From Phycisphaerae bacterium (GTDB lineage: Bacteria > Planctomycetota > Phycisphaerae > UBA1845 > UTPLA1): a DNA stretch of 45,827 bases. Made by a program: the position numbers and the translations under genes. Location: assembly GCA_016935885.1 (NCBI GenBank), contig JAFGQA010000473.1, positions 1 through 45,827 on the forward strand. Direction: 5' to 3'. The notes under the pieces were generated by a model. It saw nothing but the letters and a program-made list of their open reading frames with translations. It was not told the DNA's origin and did no database searches. Positions 26,261 through 33,739 of this stretch are shown in pieces. Each line of letters starts with the position of its first letter. The first letter of the stretch is position 1.

Positions 26261-26917
26261 ATGTCCGAGACGCGCGAGCCATCCGCACCACCTGACGTGT
26301 TACCGTTTGAACCACCGGTCGCCGTGCCAGTTGAGAGTTCGGCCTCGTCGGATACTGCCCCGCTGACCGCAGCCCAGGCCGGCGCCGAGGCCCCGACCCT
26401 ATCCTACGCGGGCCGCGGTGATTTCGAGCAGTGTGTCTGGCGGCAGGGAAAGCTCCTGGTCGCGAGCCTGGGCGCCCCATTGCCCAACCGGTGTATCAAG
26501 TGCAACGCGCCCGCTGAGGGCCGACCGTTGAAGCGGCGTCTCTCCTGGCATCATCCGGCCATCTACCTGCTCGTTCTGGCCGCCTTGCTGGCCTACGTTA
26601 TCGTCGCTTTGATCCTTCGCAAGCAGGCGGTCGTCGAGTTCGGTCTCTGTGCCCGTCATCGTGCCCGCCGGAGGTGGGCCGTCGCCATCTGTTGGCTGTT
26701 CGTCCTCGGCAGCGTGGGGCTGCTCTTCTTGGCGGCGATCGTCGAGAACCTTGCGTTTGCGGCATTGGCCTGCGTCAGCGTCGTGACCGGACTCCTCGTC
26801 TACCTCTTTGGCGGCCAGCCCGTCACCCCCTATCGCATCGATGACCACGCCGTCTGGCTCCGTGGCGTGTGCGCAGACTATCTGAGCACGTTGCCCCCTT
26901 CGCCGTGGCGGATCTGA
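26261..26917 (+). CDS. Membrane protein with Cys-rich motif, unknown
   Basis: 218 residues from the ATG at 26261, preceded by GGGAGG. A Pro/Ala-rich N-terminal 65 residues is followed by PNRCIKCNAPAEG (a CxxC pair) and, after a helix pair, FGLCARHRARR, together resembling a small zinc site split by membrane segments. Four hydrophobic segments lie at about residues 105-125, 140-158, 160-178 and 180-198. Same-strand neighbour of the next gene, separated by 101 bp. Function unknown. Confidence 0.65.
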   Translation: MSETREPSAPPDVLPFEPPVAVPVESSASSDTAPLTAAQAGAEAPTLSYAGRGDFEQCVWRQGKLLVASLGAPLPNRCIKCNAPAEGRPLKRRLSWHHPAIYLLVLAALLAYVIVALILRKQAVVEFGLCARHRARRRWAVAICWLFVLGSVGLLFLAAIVENLAFAALACVSVVTGLLVYLFGGQPVTPYRIDDHAVWLRGVCADYLSTLPPSPWRI

Positions 26918-27018
26918 TGCACCGGGCTCCGCCGCGCGGACTTGTCCATTGGTGATAGAATAGGCGGTGTCCGGAGAAATCGGCCCATGCAAACCGTCCC
27001 ATCCGATAGGGAGCAGGT

Positions 27019-28512
27019 ATGAACGCCGAAGACGATCATACGCTTGAGAAGGTGGCCGAGGCGGAGGCGCGGCGGAGGCGGGTCTTCAGGCGGATGATCG
27101 TTATCGCCGCGCTGTGCGTCGCCGCATTGATCGGCGTACGACTATGGTGGGGATACGAAGCCGGTCGGCGGCTCCAGGCAGAAATCGACCAGTACCATGC
27201 CGCCGGCCAGCCGATCCTCGTAGCGGACTATGCCCCACCACCCAACACGCCGGACGAGTTGAACGCTGCCGTTGTCTACGGTCAAGCCTCGGCGGCCATC
27301 GTTCGGCAGACGGACGCGGCCGTTTCCTTCGACGACGCGATCGGCGATCCGCGCGTGTGCGCGGCATATCCGGACGACGTGCGGACGATCCTGGAGGCAA
27401 ACGGTGAAACGCTCAAACTCATCCGACAGGCCCGCGATCTGCCGGAGGCCGACTGGGGTATTCGCTTCACGAGCCCGCTGATCAACATCATGCTCCCCTC
27501 GCTGACGCCCCATCGCGAGTTGGCGAGGATCGCCTCACTCGCCGCGGCCCTTCAGCACCAGCAGGGCAATCACGCCGCGGCGATCGAGACGTTGCTCGAC
27601 ATCCACGCCATGGCCGCCAAGCTTGGCGTGGAAGGAAATGCGACCCTGATCACGCACCTCGTGACAATCGCCGTTGACAGCCTTGCGGTGGCCAGGCTCG
27701 AAGAGATCACCCCGACGCTGGTGGTCGTCGGCACGAGGATCGATGGACAGCCAGTTGCGCATCCCGCCACGCGCGAGCAAACTCAGGCACTCCTACGCAC
27801 GTTGTTGGACGATCAAGCGATGCGATCCAGTTGGCGCAATGGGATGTACGCCGAGCGGGCATCGGAGTTGGATTGCGTGTTGCTCGTCATCGATGGGAAC
27901 TTGACCGTCGGCTTTCTGACGGGATCGGGGCCGGGTGCTCTCGGAGGTCCAGGAGTCCCAAGGCTCGTTCGACCCGTGTTCGAACTGGATGCGGTTCGGA
28001 TGATACGTCACGTGACCCAGGTCTGCGAGGCGGGGCTGGCACCGGACTGGTCGAAAGCCCAGGAGATAGCTCGGACCAGCGAGCCCTCGGTCCCCCAAAA
28101 CCTGACCGACAAGCTTTCGCATATCATGAGCAACCTTCTCATGCCATCGTTGCAGCGCGCTCTCACCCTGCATTTCCGCATCATGGCGGAGCGCAGGATG
28201 GCCGCGACGGCCCTGGCGATCCGGCTTTATGAGCTTGACCACAGGGGTCGCCCGGCTTCGCTCGATGAACTGGTTCCGAACTACCTGGAGGCATTGCCGC
28301 AAGACCCGTTCGCGGCGGGGGGGCGGACGTTCGGATACAAGCCTGACGCGTCGCCGCCGATCCTCTACAGCGTCGGCTCCGACGGCCTCGATGACGCGGG
28401 AGAGTTTGCGCTGCGACAAAGCGGGATAGTCGATACGGATCAGAAGGATATCCCGTACTTCCTCAACGGAGATCGGCCGAAGCCGCCGCTGAAGTTGGAA
28501 TCCGCGGACTGA
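27019..28512 (+). CDS. Single-pass membrane protein, pilin-tail-like C terminus, unknown
   Basis: 497 residues with a ribosome-binding site (GGGAGCAGG). A basic start leads to one transmembrane helix (about residues 26-45, IVIAALCVAALIGVRLWW); the rest should be extracytoplasmic and is largely helical. The C-terminal 90 residues (ALAIRLYELDHRGRPASLDE, then LVPNYLEALPQDPF) resemble the tail seen in planctomycete pseudopilin-like proteins, followed by a region rich in GxDGLDD-type turns. The same design recurs in many planctomycete proteins without assigned function. Confidence 0.7.
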   Translation: MNAEDDHTLEKVAEAEARRRRVFRRMIVIAALCVAALIGVRLWWGYEAGRRLQAEIDQYHAAGQPILVADYAPPPNTPDELNAAVVYGQASAAIVRQTDAAVSFDDAIGDPRVCAAYPDDVRTILEANGETLKLIRQARDLPEADWGIRFTSPLINIMLPSLTPHRELARIASLAAALQHQQGNHAAAIETLLDIHAMAAKLGVEGNATLITHLVTIAVDSLAVARLEEITPTLVVVGTRIDGQPVAHPATREQTQALLRTLLDDQAMRSSWRNGMYAERASELDCVLLVIDGNLTVGFLTGSGPGALGGPGVPRLVRPVFELDAVRMIRHVTQVCEAGLAPDWSKAQEIARTSEPSVPQNLTDKLSHIMSNLLMPSLQRALTLHFRIMAERRMAATALAIRLYELDHRGRPASLDELVPNYLEALPQDPFAAGGRTFGYKPDASPPILYSVGSDGLDDAGEFALRQSGIVDTDQKDIPYFLNGDRPKPPLKLESAD

Positions 28513-28516
28513 CCCC

Positions 28517-28853
28517 ACAACGCAAGGTAGCTCGTCATCGCATCCAAGAGCCCCCGACCTTGGTCGGGGGGTGGCCGTGCAGCCCCTCTGGTGAGCGTTC
28601 AGCCGTCTGCAATGGAGATCGTTCAAACACTGCCGTTTTCCTATGGTTTTGGCGGTTTCGCATCGCCCGAAGGCCACACCGTCGATTCCCGTCCGCGCGG
28701 ACGGTCAAGTGCTGTTTGTGCAACGTTTATGGGCCTCTGAACGACACAAGCGCTTCTGGGTATTGCATACGGCTGAACTCTTACCCCGTCTGAGCGTGCC
28801 CCCCGACCAAGGTCGGGGGCTCCTGGGACCCCAACACGACAACCAGGCGCTGT
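28517..28853. mobile_element. MITE-like element of repeat family B, copy 2
   Basis: About 337 bp between two convergent genes. Left end ACAACGC, right end GCGCTGT. Both ends carry AGCCCCCGACCTTGGTCGGG inverted to each other, and further inside both arms share GTTCAGCCGT(C/A)TGCAAT, so the inverted repeats span about 90 bp each. No coding capacity. Same terminal design as copies at 25671 and 40336. Confidence 0.8.
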
Positions 28854-28864
28854 AGGGCCAAGCG

Positions 28865-29755
28865 TCATTGAAGACTGTAGTAGACGACGGCGAGGAAGGC
28901 CGCAGCGAAGGGGATGCCGAACAGCGTCAAGAGCCCGGCAACAAACCAGAGCACGATCAGCTTGGCGGTAATCCAGAACACCGCCCGAGGTTCGCGCAGC
29001 ATGCGCTTGATGATGTGGAGCAGACCTCTGAAGGTAATCGCCAGCACGCTCGCGAGCACGGAAGTTGCCGCCAGATAACAGATCAGGTCTAAGTCCCCGC
29101 TTAGAGTCGCGGTGCAGATGGTCCCCGCGATCGCAAGCAGCGCTACCAGGAACATCCACGCCAGCGGGGCCGAGGCGTAGAGCGTCAGCACCGCCGCGCG
29201 ATGCTGCTTCTCGAGCGGCACATCGCGGTGACGCAGCGCGTAGTACGGGATTGCCGTCACCGACAGGATACACGCGATGATGCCGAGATGAACGACACCG
29301 CTGTACGAGTAGTCCTCGATAGCGAAGACCGTCGTGTCGACCAGGCCCCAGACGACAGTCATGAACACGATGGGCAGATAGGCGTGCAGGATGGTCACCC
29401 AGCGGAAGCGCCGCGCGTGCGCCACATCGACCGGCCGGCTGATCTCCAGGCAGAACCGTTGGCTCTGGAACATGACCATTCGTACCGTCTTCCAATACGC
29501 TCGAAACGAACCCTCCTTGTCACGGTAGACCCACGCGATTTGTGTCTTGCGCTGGCGAATGATTTGGATGTCGTAGCCACATTCCGGGCAGCGGTTGCTG
29601 ATCAGGCCGCGAAGGTTGTAGCCGCACTGCGGGCAGTAGAGATCGTCCGTGATCTCCCGTGCCAAATCCGTCTCCCCGCCTGCGGCGCGATCCGCGTCAC
29701 CACCGGACATGTCTGCTGATTGCGGAGATGGGTCGCTCGTGTGTTTCATTGCCAT
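28865..29755 (-). CDS. Zinc-ribbon membrane protein, unknown
   Basis: About 296 residues from the ATG at 29755 (AAGG seven bases upstream); an ATG at 29812 is possible. A cytoplasmic zinc ribbon, CPQCGYNLRGLISNRCPECG, precedes five to six transmembrane helices (about residues 110-295) of Yip1-like arrangement. This CPxCGYxLRG ribbon plus membrane domain is a common planctomycete architecture with unknown role. The stop lies 12 bp from the family B element. Confidence 0.72.
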   Translation of the reverse strand: MAMKHTSDPSPQSADMSGGDADRAAGGETDLAREITDDLYCPQCGYNLRGLISNRCPECGYDIQIIRQRKTQIAWVYRDKEGSFRAYWKTVRMVMFQSQRFCLEISRPVDVAHARRFRWVTILHAYLPIVFMTVVWGLVDTTVFAIEDYSYSGVVHLGIIACILSVTAIPYYALRHRDVPLEKQHRAAVLTLYASAPLAWMFLVALLAIAGTICTATLSGDLDLICYLAATSVLASVLAITFRGLLHIIKRMLREPRAVFWITAKLIVLWFVAGLLTLFGIPFAAAFLAVVYYSLQ

Positions 29756-29910
29756 CGCTGAGCCTTGTGTCACGCCATCGGGTGCCGTCGCCGCGAGAAG
29801 ATACGATCCCAATCATCGTCGCGTTGCAGAAAGAGTGCAAACCGACACCAACATCGCTAAGTTCCGCGTGATTCTCATGCTCGGGAGCGGCGCAGAAACA
29901 ACGTAGACAG

Positions 29911-29966
29911 TTGATCCGCCAAACGGCAAGCCAGCAAGCCAGCCAACCGGTACGATCGGTCATGTT
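29911..29966. repeat. Family F repeat, second copy
   Basis: GATCCGCCAAACGGCAAGCC then CAGC-rich sequence and GATCGGTCATGTT, colinear with 20413-20465. Confidence 0.65.
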
Positions 29967-30225
29967 GTTTTCGCGCGACGCCTTGGTACCTCAGACTGCC
30001 CGGTTCGCTTTCGATATTCGCGATGACGCCGAAGAGCCACGAGCATGGAGCCCGCGCGGCCGTTCGCTGGGAGGGGAGCGTCCACGCCCGTCAAGAAACC
30101 GCGTGGGCTTCAGGCCGTGGTTCTTCCGTCGCTCCTCTATGCCTTCCGGTCGGCAAAGCTGCCCTGCCATTCGCGTCGGGGCCACACGAACGACCCACAA
30201 AGAGGTTCATCTTTTCAGAAAAAGC

Positions 30226-30255
30226 TTGACCTTGGCGAGTTCGGTTTGCTACACT
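30226..30255 (+). promoter_or_regulatory. Strong sigma70-type promoter of the candidate small RNA
   Basis: TTGACC (30226-30231) and TACACT (30250-30255) separated by 18 bp, in an AT-rich patch. Expected start near 30262. No protein gene follows on this strand before the terminator at 30525. Confidence 0.6.
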
Positions 30256-30261
30256 TTGGGT

Positions 30262-30566
30262 GCAGGGTTTGTGCGGCGTTGTGTGCGTCTCAAAAAAGGG
30301 CGAGGCGGGCCGGCGTCGTGTGATCCTGTCGCGGGGCGGTTCTGCCGTGCCGTGTGGTTCCGTCGGCGACGGCCGGCGGATTGGGCGAGGCCCGACGGCC
30401 CTGTCCGGGGTCGATCGGGGAGGCTGCCCTAAGAAAGGAGGTGATCTGTGGAAATCGGTATATGTACGAGGTGGCTGCCGTAGTGCAGCGAACGTGGCTG
30501 CACTTACAGCAGCACCCAAAACACGGCCCGTCGGTGAGATTCATTGCACCGGCGGGCCACTTTTTT
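30262..30566 (+). ncRNA. Candidate small RNA or orphan leader with 16S-tail complement
   Basis: The stretch has a promoter at its start and a strong intrinsic terminator at its end, giving a transcript of about 305 nt. At 30432-30446 it contains AGAAAGGAGGTGATC, 15 bases complementary to the usual 3' tail of bacterial 16S rRNA, far longer than a normal ribosome-binding site. Six bases after GGAGG a GTG opens an 11-codon ORF (VEIGICTRWLP, 30448-30483). The stop codon merges into a perfect 7-bp hairpin (30483-30489 with 30497-30503), followed by the terminator. It does not match 6S, SRP, RNase P or tmRNA as far as I can see. It may be a ribosome-binding RNA, an attenuator-like leader whose gene was lost, or a tiny coding RNA. 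Confidence 0.45.
30525..30566 (+). terminator. Intrinsic terminator between convergent transcripts
   Basis: GGCCCGTCGGTG (30525-30536) pairs with CACCGGCGGGCC (30547-30558), 11 of 12 pairs, followed by AC and six T (30561-30566). The stop codon of the minus-strand flippase-like gene lies in the loop, so the same hairpin may also end the seven-gene minus-strand operon, with a poorer T tract on that side. Confidence 0.75.
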
Positions 30567-31782
30567 GGGGCCTGGAGACTGCACGACGTTCACCGGCGCG
30601 ATGACGTTCGTCTTCTTCCGCGGAGAGGTCCCGCGGCCGTCCGAAGCCGAGCCAGGGGACGGTGATACCCGGTAGCGACCACACGATTTGGATGAGCCGG
30701 AAGCCGAACGTGAGGGCGACCATCTGAGAGGAATTGGACCACCCGCCCTCGACGAGCACCTTGAAGAAGACCGCCTCCATCTGACCGATGCCGTAGAAGC
30801 TGATCGGGATGGCGGAGAACAAGAAGCCGACGGTAGCGGCCAGGAGACATGCCATGTACAGGTCACCGGCGGTCTGGTCGCCGCGCGGGTGGATGCCCAG
30901 GCCTTGAGCGAGAAAGTAGATGGCGGTGACGATCAGGAAGTGATTGACCAGCGTGCCCAACAAGCAGACCATGGTCTGCCAGGTGTGGTAGCGAAAGCTG
31001 AGGGCCGTTTCGTCGATCCGCCGCAGCTTGTCGGCCAGCGGGAGTTTTTGAAGCAGGGCGTCATATCGAATCCACCGACGGACGCGGCGGGAGAAGAACA
31101 GGCACGAGGCGACGATGAAGGCGATCATGAAGTAGCCGACCACGGTGCCGTAGACGCCGATCATTGGCTTGCTGAGCAGCTTGAGGACGATGATGGTGCC
31201 GGCGGCCAGCAGTAGGAAGCTGATCAGACCGATCACGCGGTCGAGCAGCACGATGGTGACGCCCTCGGCACGCTTGTGCGTCCGCTTGGCGATATGGTAG
31301 GCCTTGTAGAGGTCGCCGCCGGTGGTGCCTGGCATGGCGAAGTTGAAGAAATTACCAGCGAAGGTCAGGAGCGTGGCGTCGCGATAGGTGATCGGGATCT
31401 GCTGCGTGGCCAGCAGGAGGCGAATCCGCCAGCCCATGATGAAGACGCTCGGTCCCACGGCCAACAGCGCCCATCCGGTCCAGACCCAGTCGGCTCGGCG
31501 GACGATGGATCTGAGGCCAGGCTCGATGGCGCGTTGGCCTTCTTCAAGCTGGTCGGCCTCGGCCAGGGCGGTGCTCGGGACGTCGCGCTCTTGCCCCGTC
31601 TCCATGTCGCGAACGCGCAACGTATCTCCGGTCTCGTTGACCAGGACGTGTTGTTTGTCGGGTGAGTCGGCCAGGCGGACGTAATCGTTGATGGAGACCT
31701 TGGTGCTCAGATACCACAGCGCGCCGGCACAGACGGCGAGCTTGAGCAGCCTCAGGACCCATTTCTTGGCTATCTGCGTCAC
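30541..31782 (-). CDS. Flippase-like / LPG synthase transmembrane-domain protein (UPF0104)
   Basis: About 413 residues from GTG at 31782, which has GGGAG upstream; the frame is open further up. Eight or so transmembrane helices with the family motifs TFAGNFFNFAMPGTTGGDLYK and FSAIPISFYGIGQMEA mark the lysylphosphatidylglycerol synthase TM region/AglD family, members of which are thought to translocate or modify lipid-linked sugars or lipids. An unusual soluble insertion lies between the first and second helices (about 60 residues, SPDKQHVLVNETGD...). Last gene of the minus-strand set; it probably acts with the GT-C-like protein upstream. Confidence 0.82.
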   Translation of the reverse strand: MTQIAKKWVLRLLKLAVCAGALWYLSTKVSINDYVRLADSPDKQHVLVNETGDTLRVRDMETGQERDVPSTALAEADQLEEGQRAIEPGLRSIVRRADWVWTGWALLAVGPSVFIMGWRIRLLLATQQIPITYRDATLLTFAGNFFNFAMPGTTGGDLYKAYHIAKRTHKRAEGVTIVLLDRVIGLISFLLLAAGTIIVLKLLSKPMIGVYGTVVGYFMIAFIVASCLFFSRRVRRWIRYDALLQKLPLADKLRRIDETALSFRYHTWQTMVCLLGTLVNHFLIVTAIYFLAQGLGIHPRGDQTAGDLYMACLLAATVGFLFSAIPISFYGIGQMEAVFFKVLVEGGWSNSSQMVALTFGFRLIQIVWSLPGITVPWLGFGRPRDLSAEEDERHRAGERRAVSRPQKSGPPVQ

Positions 31783-31954
31783 GTTCGCTCCCACGGGCCC
31801 CCGGGGCACTCCGATTGCCAACCGAGCCAACTCGGATGCTCCTGATCGGCGGTAGCGTAGCGTTTGGCGGTGCGGATGACAAATCAAGCTCCGATGCCCG
31901 CGTCACACTCCTTCGATGAAGATGAATGGGTGCGATTCGACGGGCATGAGCAGA

Positions 31955-33703
31955 TCATGGCGTCCCACGTGCAGGCTGTTCGACTCGCGTATAAAGGGAA
32001 GCGGTGGCGTCGCGGTACAACGTTGTCCAGGCAGGGCTGGCGGCGAAGTGTTCGTCGAAGCGCGACCGTGACCTGGTTAGTGCCAGACCGATGTCTTCAT
32101 ACGCCGCGAACGCGTCGATCGATTCTGGGGTCCTTAGGAAGCTGCTGTATTGCAGCAAGCCGTCGTCTCGATAGAGCTCGCAACGATCGTCAATGTAGAT
32201 CTGCACCTGCGGAGAGGCGAAGATGAGGTAGCCGCCGAGGCCCAGGTCGTTGAATACCTTGACGTGCTTTCTGAAACATTCGTGGCACGGGCGTCTCGCC
32301 CGTGTCAACACCGCCGAGACGGCGGTGCCACAGGGGCCCTGTGTCGACACCGCCGAGACGGCGGTGCCACAGGGGTTCTGTGTCAACACCGCCGAGACGG
32401 CGGTGCCACAGGGGTCCTGCGTGCCGCAAGCGTCCTCGGGCGTACGCTTGGTCTCGCGTTCCAGACCAGCCTCCTGGCGGCTGACATACTGACGCAGCAC
32501 GTTCGTGGCCTCGATCGGCCAACGGCTCGCGTCCAATTGAGACCATCCCGCGCCGATCACCGGGCAGGCGATGGCGTTGGCCTGGAGCGTCAGTGCCAGG
32601 ATGAACACGGCGATCGGGATCGTCGCCGGGCGAAGCCTGGTTCCTGGCCGACGCGCCCCGGTGTTAAGAGGTGGGCTACTCGGCCGAGCGAATCGTGTGA
32701 CGAATGGACTGTGTGGCAGCATGTCGGCGATGGCCACGGCAGCAGTGACCGCGAAGAGCGGGCCGTGCCGAATTCGGGTGAACGTCAGGACGAGCCAGAC
32801 GAGCGGCATGAGCCAGGTGACGCGCGGATGCCGGCGCCATGTGGTGGCCAGGAGACCAAGGTAGATGCCGGCAAGTGCCAGGATCATGGCGCCTTCGGTG
32901 GAGAGGACCTGCATCGGGGCGTGCTCAACGATGAGCTTCGGCAGGACCTCGGAGTGCATCAGGCTGATCCAAACCCGAGGCAACGATGGGCCGTAGGGGT
33001 TTGCGAGGACCGCCACGAAGGACAGAGACGCAGCCACGCCGATAATGACCGGCGGTGCGACGGGCTTCCATCCGCGGGCACGGGCCCACGGAAGATGGTG
33101 CCATACCAGCCATGCGAGCAGCACGCAGGACGAGGTGGCGATGCCGCCGAGGGCGCCGCCGTGGATGTTGGCCCACAAGACATAGAGCAGGGGCAGCAGG
33201 AGCAGGCGGCTTGCGTTTCGTCGCCCGGCCTCGACGTCCGCGAGTTGGGCGAACATCCAGGCCATCAGGGCGATGGTCACGATATGGGGCCTTGGGAGGA
33301 AGTGATAGCTGCTGGCGCCAACGACGAGCAGGACCAAGACCGCGCAGGCAGGCCAAGGCAGGCCAACGCGGGAGAATCGGCCTGTCAGGAAAGCGTAGGT
33401 CGCGGCCAACAGCGTCACGGCGGCAAGCACGAGGCCGTCCAGGCCCGCGAGGCGGTACAACAGGGCCATGCCGATCTCGCCGAGCCATTGCTGGGCGATC
33501 CACGGTTGACCGTGGCAGGTGAAGCTGAACGGATCGCTCCGCACCAGTTCGCGGGTCTGCAGCATCTGCTCGCCGACGACCGTGTGCCACAGCGTGCCGG
33601 GATCACCGAGCATTTTCGCCGGGGCAAGCCACAGGAGCGCTACCCACAGGAGGAGGAAGCACGTGGTTTGGGGTGTCCACCATTTGGAGCCTGCCGCGTC
33701 CAT
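31955..33703 (-). CDS. Polytopic GT-C-like membrane protein with in-frame tandem repeat
   Basis: 582 residues with about ten transmembrane helices in the first 380 residues. GDPGTLWHTVVGEQML, PWIAQQWLGEIG and YVLWANIHGG are typical of the large planctomycete/bacterial family of membrane proteins related to dolichol-phosphate-mannose-dependent glycosyltransferases; the acidic loop after helix 1 fits. The C-terminal soluble part is interrupted at about residues 420-475 by three and a fraction units of 13 residues (core CGTAVSAVLTQ) encoded by family A repeats. After it the natural sequence resumes (VFNDLGLGGYLIFASP). The insertion keeps the frame. Confidence 0.75.
   Translation of the reverse strand: MDAAGSKWWTPQTTCFLLLWVALLWLAPAKMLGDPGTLWHTVVGEQMLQTRELVRSDPFSFTCHGQPWIAQQWLGEIGMALLYRLAGLDGLVLAAVTLLAATYAFLTGRFSRVGLPWPACAVLVLLVVGASSYHFLPRPHIVTIALMAWMFAQLADVEAGRRNASRLLLLPLLYVLWANIHGGALGGIATSSCVLLAWLVWHHLPWARARGWKPVAPPVIIGVAASLSFVAVLANPYGPSLPRVWISLMHSEVLPKLIVEHAPMQVLSTEGAMILALAGIYLGLLATTWRRHPRVTWLMPLVWLVLTFTRIRHGPLFAVTAAVAIADMLPHSPFVTRFARPSSPPLNTGARRPGTRLRPATIPIAVFILALTLQANAIACPVIGAGWSQLDASRWPIEATNVLRQYVSRQEAGLERETKRTPEDACGTQDPCGTAVSAVLTQNPCGTAVSAVSTQGPCGTAVSAVLTRARRPCHECFRKHVKVFNDLGLGGYLIFASPQVQIYIDDRCELYRDDGLLQYSSFLRTPESIDAFAAYEDIGLALTRSRSRFDEHFAASPAWTTLYRDATASLYTRVEQPARGTP
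32277..32425. repeat. Family A repeat with three 39-bp tandem units, inside a gene
   Basis: A full GGCACGGGCGTCTCGCCCGT arm followed by three units starting at 32302, 32341 and 32380, each holding ACCGCCGAGACGGCGGTGCC. The period is exactly 39 bp, so each unit adds 13 codons to the gene on the other strand. Spacers between palindromes are only 19 bp and nearly identical, unlike CRISPR. Confidence 0.9.
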
Positions 33704-33739
33704 CGTAGCACGTATCGGCCGATGGACGAGCCGGCTACG

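Noticed and set aside
30262..30566. Identification of the small transcript as 6S, SRP, RNase P RNA or tmRNA
   Set aside because: I could not find the long rod, conserved loops or tRNA-like ends of these RNAs.
30260..30604. 114-codon frame across the candidate small RNA
   Set aside because: It runs through the terminator hairpin and T tract and has no ribosome-binding site at its start; the 11-codon ORF has the better signal.
32277..32425. Regular palindromic repeats that look like a small CRISPR array
   Set aside because: The stretches between the palindromes are nearly identical rather than unique spacers, the array is translated in frame, and no cas gene is nearby.
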